Shown piece by piece: positions 55,045 to 64,000 of a DNA stretch of 64,000 nucleotides (positions within the stretch are counted from its first letter, which is position 1; each line of letters starts with the position of its first letter). A program made the position numbers and the translations under genes. The notes under the pieces are model-generated. The model had not been told where the DNA came from, made no database searches, and saw nothing but the letters and a program-made list of their open reading frames with translations. The DNA comes from Lactarius indigo (lineage: Eukaryota > Basidiomycota > Agaricomycetes > Russulales > Russulaceae), in NCBI GenBank assembly GCA_025766275.1, contig JAFKAC010000153.1, positions 1 through 64,000 of the forward strand, given 5' to 3'.

Positions 55045-58000
55045 CTAAATACGCCCGATCAAATAGTACGCAACGAGCGCCAGCAGGGCGACCGACACAG
55101 CACCGACCGGCCTTGCAAAGTCGCTCCAAAAGTCGTTCGGCAATTCCCCGCCTACAGGCGGGTCGAACCGCACGCTTACCGACCGCGTCTGCGCACGTGA
55201 CGCGCTGGCGCCAACGCTTCCGTCTTCGCTCGACAGCGCCGCGGGCAGGATAAACAGCGTCTGGCGCGCCGCGTCGTACGTATACGCATCGCCGTCCGCG
55301 AGGCCCTCTACGATGAGCCTACGGCCACGCGAGAGCCGCGCCGGCACGAATATCTCCGTTTCGCGCGCGAGGAGCGGCGGGTGGCCCGTGAGCGGCGGCG
55401 CGTGCACGCTTGATAGGCTCTCGCGGTCCTCCTCGCTAGGGCCCGTGGGAGGTACAGCCCACGAGTACGTAAACGCGCCGGTCGCAGGCTCGTACTCGAA
55501 GCGCAGGGGGATGCCGGCGGTCTTGGCTGCGTACGGCCGCACGACGGCGTCAAGTATGCGCGCGCCTGCGTCGAGCTCGTCCGCGTCCTGCGCGAGCGCG
55601 GATCCGAGCGCGCGAGAGTTGCTGAACCACGAGAAGTTCTCGCCGTTCCAGTCGTCGCCGCGCTTGTCGTCGTTGTCTGGGTTGTAGTTCCACAGGCTGT
55701 AGAAAGGAACAGATCAGAGAGAACTTTCTGGACTCGGACTCGAGTAAGAACGCACGTGAAACCGACGTTGGCCCGCTCTAGGCCGGTGATCATCCCATCC
55801 ATCATGCGCCACTGCCACGTCCAATCGTCGCTCTTGAACGCAACACGCTTATTCATATCCATAGGCACTCCGCACTCCCCAATGACCACGGGTCTCTCGC
55901 CCAGCGAGCGGTATCCAGCTTCCACGAGGGAACGTATCTGTGTGGCGAAGTTGTCCCGCGCGCCCTTTTGCCCCCAGTGGAACGTTTTGATCGGGTTCGC
56001 GCCCTGTCGACATCTCAACATATTGTGGCGAAAATAGAATAGAAAGGGCGTACGCGTGCAAGTGCTTGGACATTTACAGAAAACTCGCCATGCGCCTTGT
56101 CAAATAGCACGCGAAGGTCGTACCTGAATAGTTCTCAAGTAAGAAATAGGACCAGGGGAAAGGAAGCGTTACCGACCAGTGGGGAGCAAATACCATATTT
56201 GGTACTTGATGTTCTGATGTCCACGAGGGCGGGCAAAACTGGTGGTGGTCGGTCGTGAGCAAGCGGCGAAAAGGGAGACATAAGAGACCGCCGCCGCACC
56301 TCGTTAGGTATTGGCTCCACGAAGAACACTTTTTCGTGACCTCGTCCGTTGGCTACTGCGTCACGCACCCGTGCGGTCCACCGCTTTAAGAACGGATAAT
56401 AGAAATCCGTATACCAATCGACCTGCGCCACCATCAGTTGCCTCTACCATCAGCCGATAAGGATAAATGCGTACCTTGCGGCCCGTCACGGGGTCATTCA
56501 CGAAGTAGCTCTCGACGAGCACCGCACCGGCCTTTTTCTCGCCGTCCCACTCCCACACGCCATGCATCTCCCACAGGTCCCGGCCACCCGTCGGTCCATC
56601 TTCACGCCAGGCCTTGCGACCATGAGGGTTGAGGAGCGTTCGACCAGTGCGCCTTGTGGGCATCGGGAAGGATCGCGTCCAGCGGTCTACATTGGTCGGA
56701 TGGCCCGCGCCCAGGAGGAAAGACTGGAATGCGGAGGCTGAGACGAGTGGGTCGGTAAGTGTGGGCCTAGGTTGACTAGGTCGCAGGATGAGTGTACGCA
56801 CGGACGTTACCCAAGTGGAGATCAGTGTTGTAGTCGAAGGCGTGTAATGAGGGAAGGTCGACATATCCGCGATGGGGTTCGTTCATCATCTATGCGCATA
56901 TAGTAACCCATGAAATTGGCGTGAGGAAAGTGGGGCAAATCATCGGGGAGGCGAGAGGGGGCGACGCACCTCGAAACCGAGCACTCCATCAAGATCGCCG
57001 ACGGCGCGGGCGACCGCCTCCCACATGTTCAAAAACGCGTCTTGCAAGAAGTGCTGTACCGGCACACCATCGCGCACGCGGAGCTTCGGCGCGAACGTGT
57101 CACCGGCCCAGAAGCACGTCCTGCAGGAGAGCGAGCGGGCCCGGCATCGGCGACAATTTAACCGACAAGCGAAGAGGAGGAAAAACTCACGCCATCGTCG
57201 CGGCTGCGAGCTTCTGGTATCCGCACGGCCACAACCCGCGCTCGGCTTCTGTGTGGCCACCGCCACACACGCCGCGTAGCCATGCCGCGCCACTCTCCTC
57301 GAGCGCACGGAGATCGAAGCCCACGTGCTCAAGCGTCCACGCGGGTGCGCCGGACCCGCCGGCGTAGCGCGACCAGACGTCTTGGTGTAGAGCGACGAAA
57401 GCCGTGAGGCCGTATTGGGGTAGTAACGAGAGAACCGAACGGAGGTATGAAAGGTAGGATGTATCGTATATGCCACTATATGCGTCGATTTAGCGCACGC
57501 GTTGGCGAGCAAGCAGGTAAACAAGACATACGGGCCTTCGTGTTCGACGGCCTCCCAGGTGACGAGAAAACGGACTTCATTAATGAAGGTCGAATAGGGA
57601 TTCAATATGGATAGAGAGTGTGGCATGAAGAGAGAAACACGCACCAAATGTGAGACCCCAGCGCCGAAGCCGCGCGAGGTGTTGCGGGGCCTCCTCAAGC
57701 GGGAACGGGCGGCCAACAAACGTTACTGTCTCAGCACCTGCAGGAAACGCGGTGTGGTCACCGTTGACAGGGCTGTGGGTAGTAACAGAACGTCAGACGC
57801 GAGTGCAAAAGGGTACAACGAACAACGCACGTCTTGCAGTTCCCTGAGAGGTTTACCCCTCGGAGGTTACACACGCGGCCATATCCATCGATAAAATGCC
57901 TTCCATGAGTGCGGATTCCACCGGTTGTATCCCGGGACCAGTCATGAGCGTAGGACGAGCTAGAGCCCACGGTATATGCAGGGTCTGCGGAAGGGTGGTT

Positions 58001-58230
58001 GACAACCTGGAGGTTGACTGTCAGACATGAACGAAAGGTGGAGTGGCATGGTTACGAACCTCGGGGGTGCCGACCGATGATGCATTAGAGTCTATAGGAG
58101 AAGTTGGTGTCGAAATGCTCGACGGAAAGGTCGCATCCGAAGTTGCTGTCTGCGGTCTTGATGGTGGTAAAACTTGAGATTGTTCCGAGCCGACGAAAAT
58201 AAAAGATGAATCGATGGACAAGCTTGACAT
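55045..58230 (-). CDS. glycoside hydrolase family 5 subfamily 12-like (steryl-glucosidase/glucocerebrosidase type) with C-terminal membrane segment
   Basis: Many short introns. Start MSSLSIDSSFIFVGSEQ (58230), a Ser/Thr/Pro-rich N-terminus, then HFIDGYGRVCNLRGVNLSGN, RLRRWGLTFVRFLVTWEAVE, LHQDVWSRY, SGAPAWTLEHVGFDL and VLGFEMMNEPHRGYVDLPSL. The Glu of NEP, near 56880, is the acid/base. GIKTFHWG-type and VVIGECGVPMD follow; the Glu near 55875 is the nucleophile. Next are WNYNPDNDDKRGDDWNGENF and a beta-rich C-terminal domain. It ends with a hydrophobic segment VGAVSVALLALVAYYLIGRI at the very C-terminus. This is the layout of fungal enzymes that hydrolyse glucosylceramide or steryl glucosides. 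The tail anchor suggests membrane association. The substrate is inferred. Confidence 0.87.
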
Positions 58231-59049
58231 TGTGCTAGGGAATCTGAGACGTCTAGCTATCGAGTTTGATGTGATGTGAGGAAAGAAAGAAAGACGCGGA
58301 GACGTTGGGCGCTCCTTGTAAAGTGCCGTGGCCCTGCATGATCGCGTCCCTTTTTGTACAACAGTACTGCATCGATATCATCGTCTCACTCTCGTCCGGA
58401 AAAAAGACATGCAAGTAGTTGCTTTCAACCTCTAGGGTCCATTGGTCCCACACTCTCTCTCAAAAGTCGACCTCTCACCCAACTGCTGCCTGTTGTGCGA
58501 CTATTATCTCATAAGAGTATCTTCCTACCGTGCGAAAGTAGACCGCAGAGCTGCGCAGCATCTGACGAAGAGGTTGGCACAACCCGGAATGTGGGCGCGG
58601 CCGTGACCTCGACTGACTCGGACGTCGCGGGAAAACAGATGGCCAGCGCTTCAGCCCCCTACGTAAAGTACGCCCATCGTGACGGTGACGAGCACTCGGC
58701 TCGTTTTCTTTCACCGCGGGCGAATGGTACAGTGAGGGAGTTAGTTTCCCTGCAGCATCACAAGACAATCATTTACTGGTCAATTGTCACGATAGCTTGA
58801 GTTAAGGGAGGGATGGTACTACTACTCAGGCTTTAGGGGACATCCAAATTGTCCCTGGATGCCAGCGCTTGGGCACCTCATGCATCATGCATCATAGGTC
58901 GAGTCATGACTTGCCTCGTGGCCTCACATATGTGATGGATCAAGACTGGCAACACTCAGCAGATGTCGTAATTTATTGTCCCTCTCTCTCCCACTGCCCA
59001 CTTGTCCGCGTATCCCATACCACCTAGTATTCATTCAGACGTGCCCTAC
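58231..59049. other. intergenic, nothing recognised
   Basis: About 0.8 kb holding the divergent upstream regions of the GH5 gene and the nucleotidyltransferase-fold gene; short ORFs only. Confidence 0.5.
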
Positions 59050-59795
59050 ATGATACCCTGCGGCCCCCCAACTGAAAAAGAGATATTGACCATCGCGAAG
59101 CGCACAACTGACATCATCGACAACCATATGATGTTGAATGTCTGCCTCTTTGGCAGCGCCGCCTCTTATCTCTGGGCTGATATTGGCCGTATTCCCAAAG
59201 TGCGTGCTCTTTCGTCAGTCCTATCCCTATTTCACGACCCAAACGGCCCAAATAGGATGTCGACATCGTCCTGTGGGATGAATACCAAATTTTCGGCCCC
59301 GAGGACGTCAAACAGTGGATTGTCGAAGCGGACGATCGATACTATCTCGAGCCTTCCAGACGACCTGGGGCGACTTACGAAATTCTCTACTGCCGCCTCC
59401 CCGGCTGGAGGACCGACCCGGACAAGCGCCGCGTCAAGGTCGACGTACTCGTGTCGCCCGGCGACGACCTCGGGCTCCCCGAGTCGTACGAGCACGTCCG
59501 GATCGATGGCATCCCCGTTATGCCACTCTTCGAGTTGCTCGTCATGAAGACGCAGGGCTGGTGGGACCATCACACTTCGTATCGCAATGACTTCCGCGCC
59601 AAAGTGCCGGCAGATGTGACCGATATAGACGCTCTCCTTGATCGCGCCATGGAGGAGGAGGTCTCCTATCAAGACGAGAGCGAATCGTTCGGACACCCAG
59701 ACGAGTTCATGGACCGCGCGCTCCTCCTCGCGCGCAGGTTTGCGAATAAGCACGGTCGGCGTTGGAAATGGAGGCGCCTTGGATTTGCGTTGTGA
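59050..59795 (+). CDS. nucleotidyltransferase-fold protein, copy N1
   Basis: Two exons, 59050-59199 and 59256-59795, 229 aa. I chose ATG 59050 because it aligns with the ATG of the paralogue at 61145 (MIPCGPPTEKEIL versus MWPRGPPNEKEIL). Residues 30-55 read CLFGSAASYLWADIGR then, across the intron, DVDIV. Later VKVDVLV supplies a third carboxylate. GS plus DxD plus D is the active-site pattern of the polymerase-beta-type nucleotidyltransferase fold (AbiEii/minimal-NTase-like). The second half has VMPLFELLVMKTQGWWDH and helices with EEVSYQDESESF, ending WRRLGFAL. Soluble, no signal peptide. I do not know its substrate; it could transfer a nucleotide or be a sensor. Tandem paralogue N2 follows. 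Confidence 0.72.
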
Positions 59796-61144
59796 ACCGT
59801 GCAGGAGAACCAAGTTCGCCTTACTGTAAGATAGGTTCGTTTTTCTACGCACGGCCTCGCTCAGACCCTCTTCTTATCTTCTATGTCGACTCAGGCATAC
59901 TTCACCAACGATTTTTCTTGTATAAAGACTGAGATCAGGAATCTCTCTCCTACTGTGTCGTTCGTCTTCTCCGTGGCCAACCGCAGCTGTACTTTATACA
60001 ACTTGTATTAGACACCTCGTAGGCTACGATTTGTTGTTACTCTTGAAAATCATTTCGTGCTTTTGCAATAGGCTGGGTCGGAAAGATGGTGGGTTCCCGT
60101 GAACGACGCACGTATATAAAGAAACACCAGTGAACTAAGTCCAGACCCCGCTAAACTTTACCCCTTCGTCCGCGGAATGCGAAAACTGAGACCACCACCG
60201 AATAACGAAATGCATCAGCGCCAGGGTCTCATCTGTGGTACCAGCGAAGATTCCGGTGGTGCTGTACTCGCCGTGGAGCGGAGGATCGCACCTTGACTGA
60301 GGACGATGCTCACGATGTACATGCCCGTGCGGCGCTCGGCGTGGAGACTATTGCCACCGAGAGCTATCACCGGCACGCCGAGGAGGCCCACCACCGCGCG
60401 CAGGGCCGCAGGCTAGCGCGATCGCATCAAGCGTCCCTGTATTGCGTGGGTGGCGGTCATACGGTACTACGGGAGACCACTTAACGAAAAATTCCGTAAC
60501 TGGCCACTCTAGATTTACGGACTACAGGCAAGCGATTGTACCAAGAAGGATCGTACAGCATCAAGAGTGCGTAGGGGTCGCCGATCGAGGGAAAGTGCTA
60601 GGAACGCGAAAGTGCACGGGATACCTAACGACTACCAGAGACAACATGGGACCAGACTATCTGTAGAGTGTTCAAGAGAACGCAACAAGGAACGCAAGGT
60701 AGAACGAGATAAGTTATCGTGTGACTCCCAGTAAATGAGTTGGATCTGGAGATGCTAGTCACAGATTCGGTATTGTATAACGGGACGCCGAGTCAACGCC
60801 AAGCCACCCAGAAATGTATTGAGCTTGGTGTTGGTTGTTACAAGGCCCAATCAGAATTACCCCATATTTTCTCATCACATGACCTCACATACTCACGCGA
60901 GTCACGAATTAATATTATTAATCCCTAACGGGCGAAGAGTTGAACTCAGTTGCCCGATCTCTTAAATAGTTCGTAGCCTTCGTGACGACCCCAGCTTTCT
61001 TCTCCCAGGATAGCTGAGGTTTGTAGTACATTCGTCCTATGCCTCTTCATACTGCACTGATTGTGTGTATATAGTTGTGCTCTACAGCGCTTGTAACATC
61101 AAGTGTAACATTTCCTGTTCCACCCACGAGATCCACTACGAGAC
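59796..61144. other. intergenic, nothing firmly recognised
   Basis: About 1.35 kb. On the minus strand near 60240-60440 a frame reads GLLGVPVIALGG and RRTGMYIVSIVLSQGAI, which looks like a decayed membrane-protein piece. It is too short and interrupted to assign. Confidence 0.45.
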
Positions 61145-61885
61145 ATGTGGCCCAGAGGTCCCCCAAATGAAAAGGAGATATTGAAAATAGCCCGCCGCAC
61201 AACCGACATCATACGGCTCCATGTCACTTCGAATGTCTGCCTCTTTGGCAGTGCGGCTGTCTATCTTTGGACTGACACTGACCGAGTCCCTAACGTTGCG
61301 TCCGCCCGCCTTCTTGTCCTTACCAAATACCTTTAACTGCCCACGCAGGACGTCGACATTGTTGTTCGCTACGACGGAGACGCGACTTCCGCTGCGGAAA
61401 TGATCAAAAAAGCCATTGTCAACGCGGATGGCCGATACTTCCTCAAGCCTTCCAAACAGCGCAATGCGACGTACGAGATCCTCTTCTGCCGCCTCCCCGG
61501 ATGGCGTTCCCATCGCCGCTGCGTCAAGGTCGACATCCTCGTGCCGCCGAAGCTCAATATTCCCAAGATCGACTCGTCAGAGACGCCGACAATCAATCGT
61601 ATCCCCGTCATGCCGCTCTTCGACCTCCTCGTCATGAAGACGCAGGGCTGGTGGGACCACCGCACTTCGCCCCGCAAGGACTTCCAAGCAAAGGAGGAGG
61701 GAGACGTGGAGGACGTATTTGCTCTCCTCGATCGCGCTGTTCAAGAAGAGGTCTCGTATCAGGACGAGAGCGGAGCGTTCAGACACTCGTACGAGTTCAT
61801 GGACTACGCCCTCGTCCTTGCGCGCAGGTTTGTGCGTAAGAACGGTCGGCGCGGAAAATGGAGGGCCATTGGGTTCCCGTTGTGA
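61145..61885 (+). CDS. nucleotidyltransferase-fold protein, copy N2
   Basis: Two exons, 61145-61294 and 61349-61885, 228 aa; the intron is at the same codon as in N1, and exon 1 is exactly 150 nt in both. Motifs are CLFGSAAVYLWTDTDR, DVDIVVRYDGDATSAAEMI, YEILFCRLPGW, VKVDILVPP, VMPLFDLLVMKTQGWWDH and EEVSYQDESGAF, ending WRAIGFPL. All three presumed metal-binding acids are kept. The two copies differ most right after DVDIV and between the VDVLV and VMPLF blocks. Both look intact, so the pair was probably retained rather than decayed. Confidence 0.72.
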
Positions 61886-63347
61886 GTCATGAAGAATGTC
61901 TGGCTACACAGGACCCATGTGCTAGTTGGGGTACCAACTTCGCTTTTCGACGCACGGCCTCGTCTGGACGGCACCTCTTCTCACTTATGTTCTACGTGTA
62001 TCTGCTCCATCAGTGGCGTCTCCTGTATGAAGACAGAGATCATCAGCCATGTACTTTACTGTTCATCTTCATGATAATCATCCGCGATAATCAACCGTGG
62101 CTGTACCCCCGTAGTAGGCGATCCGCCAGCTGACAAATGTCTGTGTGTTGGATTTTTCCCATACATTCTCATTTTCTTTGTGGATTCAGAAAACAGGAGT
62201 TGCTTGCCACAACTCCAGCGGCGTTCACTTGAATCACTCAGAGTGTCCACAGCCTTCATAGTTAACCGCATGACTCAAGGTGCAATAAATTATACCACTG
62301 GCATATCCACCCGTAAAGCCGTAACAATAGGCCTTCTCAATCAATATCCTCCAATCAAAAAATCTCATCTAGAAATGTCGGGGGCGATGAAGTTGACCCC
62401 TAGTTACTATATAATTAGCGTGTGAAGGTTGTTTCGATTACGTACTCCCGTGTCACAGTAACCACGGCCGTACCTTCCATTCACACATGACCGCATTATG
62501 ATGTGTGCAGTCTTGGTAGACCGATCACCCCCTCTATGCAGTGCTGGCTTCATCAAGACCTTGAAAGTTCTACGTTACTTCCGACGAGCTCATTCTGCGG
62601 TTAGTTACTAGTATGCGTGGCGAGTCTACAGTCTTGGATCCCTCGAATGAGTAATGGTGGGCTGGGTGCCGGAAGCTTCTCACGTTGAAAAAATAGCACA
62701 AGCACCTATGATAGGTATGTAGTCCCCAGTTGATTGACACATCCACTGCAGGACTCGGAGATCGCCACTCCTACAACCCCTTGTGTGGTCTGAAAACAGC
62801 AAAGTCGTCCTATATTTTAGGAGCACCGATGCAAATGCCGCTACGTCTCTGTTTTCTCTCTGCGTAGCATTGTAGCCTGAGGATAGTCAGACCGACCCAG
62901 ACTCGCTGTGCAAGTTCGAGCGATCTAGAAAATAGAAAATGCAAGCACAAAGACTCGAATACAATACCAAAAACATGCGGAAGAAACGCTGAAACTTTTG
63001 GGAACTCCTCGCTCTCTAAAGGGCGGTGCTTCTACACCATCAACATCATGATGCCAAAACTTCTGAGAACTCCTCATCCTCGAGGGTGTGACACTTCTAT
63101 ATCACCCGCATGCCAAATCTAATCTAGCCAATTGCTAGTAACTAATGATTCCTTATCCCACCTTCCGCAGATCAAACCGATCTTGATCCCGTCAAACCTT
63201 TTAAGCCCCTGAGTTATTGCGGGGAAGGATCGAGTCCTCGAATACCGAAGGAGATGATCCCGAGTTGAGAATTCGTATGGCTAAAGCCATCATACCCTAT
63301 GATGAGTCGCAAGTCACTCTCCCCCGCCTTTCGTTACTTCGTCCATC
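61886..63347. other. intergenic, nothing recognised
   Basis: About 1.45 kb without a supported gene. Near 62990-63110 two short related segments (TTTTGGGAACTCCTC and ACTTCTGAGAACTCCTCATC, each followed by a T-G-C/A-C-ACTTCTA-type block) form a small direct repeat. Confidence 0.5.
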
Positions 63348-64000
63348 ATGAGTCAACCCGCGTCTCTGGTCTCCTTCTCCACAATCACATCCAGCACAGT
63401 GCAGGCAAGTAGCTCAGCGGCCCCAGCTTTTCAATTTGCAGTAATCAATGAAATGTATACGTGCGGAGTCGGCGAGGTTCAATGGACATACTCTGGTCCT
63501 TCAGCACCAATGTCTTTCAATATCACGAACTTCAACGTTGCCCAGCAGGCCCCATTGCCCAGCTCTGTCTCAAGCACCGGACAATCGACTGCGAGTGGAG
63601 CTGACTCCGCATTTCGTTCATTCGTATCAAGGGACGTAAGCAGACGTCAATACTCTGGCTACGGTGGCGCCTATCTCCCCCCAATCGATGAACAACTCGC
63701 AACGCAGTTGGACCCCCTTGTAGGTATCTGGAGGTGGTCCTCTGTCAATGTTCCCCAGGGCTGGTACCGGATGCTAGCAAACGTCCAGGGTGTTCTTGAG
63801 GCCTCCTCATCCTCATTTTTCGTTCAGAACACCACGAATATCGACTGTATCCTCCAATTTGCCCCCACTTCCACGTCCGTAGTTCAAGCACCAGCAACAG
63901 GCAAGGCTACTGCGACAGGGACATCATCAAAAGCTATCTCGCACACCGGCACCATTGTCGGGGGTATTATCGGTGGCGCTGCTGCCGTAATCCTTGCGAT
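63348..64000 (+). CDS. Ser/Thr-rich single-pass membrane protein, 5' part (cut by window end)
   Basis: Open without a stop from ATG 63348 to the window end, 217 codons. It begins MSQPASLVSFSTITSSTVQA and reads two related beta-type blocks: FAVINEMYTCGVGEVQWTYS to FNITNFNV, and VGIWRWSSVNVPQGWYRM to FFVQNTTNIDCILQF. A Thr/Ser/Ala stalk follows, then the start of a membrane helix (GTIVGGIIGGAAAVILA) where the window ends. The topology (extracellular domain, stalk, helix) matches basidiomycete Mid2-like surface proteins but is a different family from c1-c8. No classical signal peptide is visible; an upstream exon may exist, or entry is by the helix as a signal anchor. Partial gene. Confidence 0.65.
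   Translation, partial: MSQPASLVSFSTITSSTVQASSSAAPAFQFAVINEMYTCGVGEVQWTYSGPSAPMSFNITNFNVAQQAPLPSSVSSTGQSTASGADSAFRSFVSRDVSRRQYSGYGGAYLPPIDEQLATQLDPLVGIWRWSSVNVPQGWYRMLANVQGVLEASSSSFFVQNTTNIDCILQFAPTSTSVVQAPATGKATATGTSSKAISHTGTIVGGIIGGAAAVILA

Noticed and set aside
60120..60480. Minus-strand hydrophobic piece with GLLGVPVIALGG and GMYIVSIVLSQGAI
   Set aside because: Might be a decayed transporter helix pair, but it is too short and interrupted to name a family.

Overview
The window looks like nuclear DNA of a basidiomycete fungus (Agaricomycetes, plausibly Polyporales). Genes are split by many short GT-AG introns of about 40-110 nt. Recognisable content includes an F-box protein, a TPR/CHAT-type remnant, pepsin-like proteases, a steryl-glucoside/glucosylceramide-type GH5_12 enzyme, Paf1-complex Rtf1, a CCC1-type iron transporter, a Dal5-type permease and a carnitine-type dioxygenase. 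I saw no rRNA, tRNA or CRISPR. The exon models were built by hand from splice sites and frame continuity; several were checked to give an exact multiple of three.

0-23 kb is an accessory, duplication-rich region. It holds at least six apparently intact and three broken copies of one family: signal peptide, Cys-rich ectodomain, Ser/Thr-rich stalk, one C-terminal membrane segment, all on the minus strand. Some copies (c1, c3, c7) carry a cytoplasmic tail; others (c2, c5, c6) stop right after the hydrophobic segment. The set c2-c3-c4 at 9-14 kb is mirrored by c6-c7-c8 at 18.7-22.6 kb. Near the left end a head-to-head pair (membrane protein and pepsin-like protease) occurs twice around an intronless TDP2-like gene, and the two copies decayed reciprocally. 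A SINE-like insertion with a 15-bp target duplication sits in broken copy c4.

23-41 kb is an ordinary block: CCC1 transporter, RTF1, F-box protein, MFS permease, a CHAT-domain pseudogene that has lost its catalytic Cys, a pyridoxal-reductase-like aldo/keto reductase, and a gamma-butyrobetaine/trimethyllysine dioxygenase.

41-48 kb holds a second pepsin cluster (two intact genes and one pseudogene). 49-58 kb holds two paralogous secreted proteins, one made of 18 tandem 14-residue repeats. Each copy lies next to the 3' end of a GH5_12 gene, one GH5 copy complete and one a decayed fragment, so the pair was duplicated as a unit. 59-62 kb holds two tandem nucleotidyltransferase-fold genes, and the window ends inside another Ser/Thr-rich single-pass membrane protein gene.

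Taken together, much of the window codes for cell-surface and secreted products expanded by local segmental duplication. The two most unusual items are the repeat-protein/GH5 unit and the membrane-protein/protease unit.
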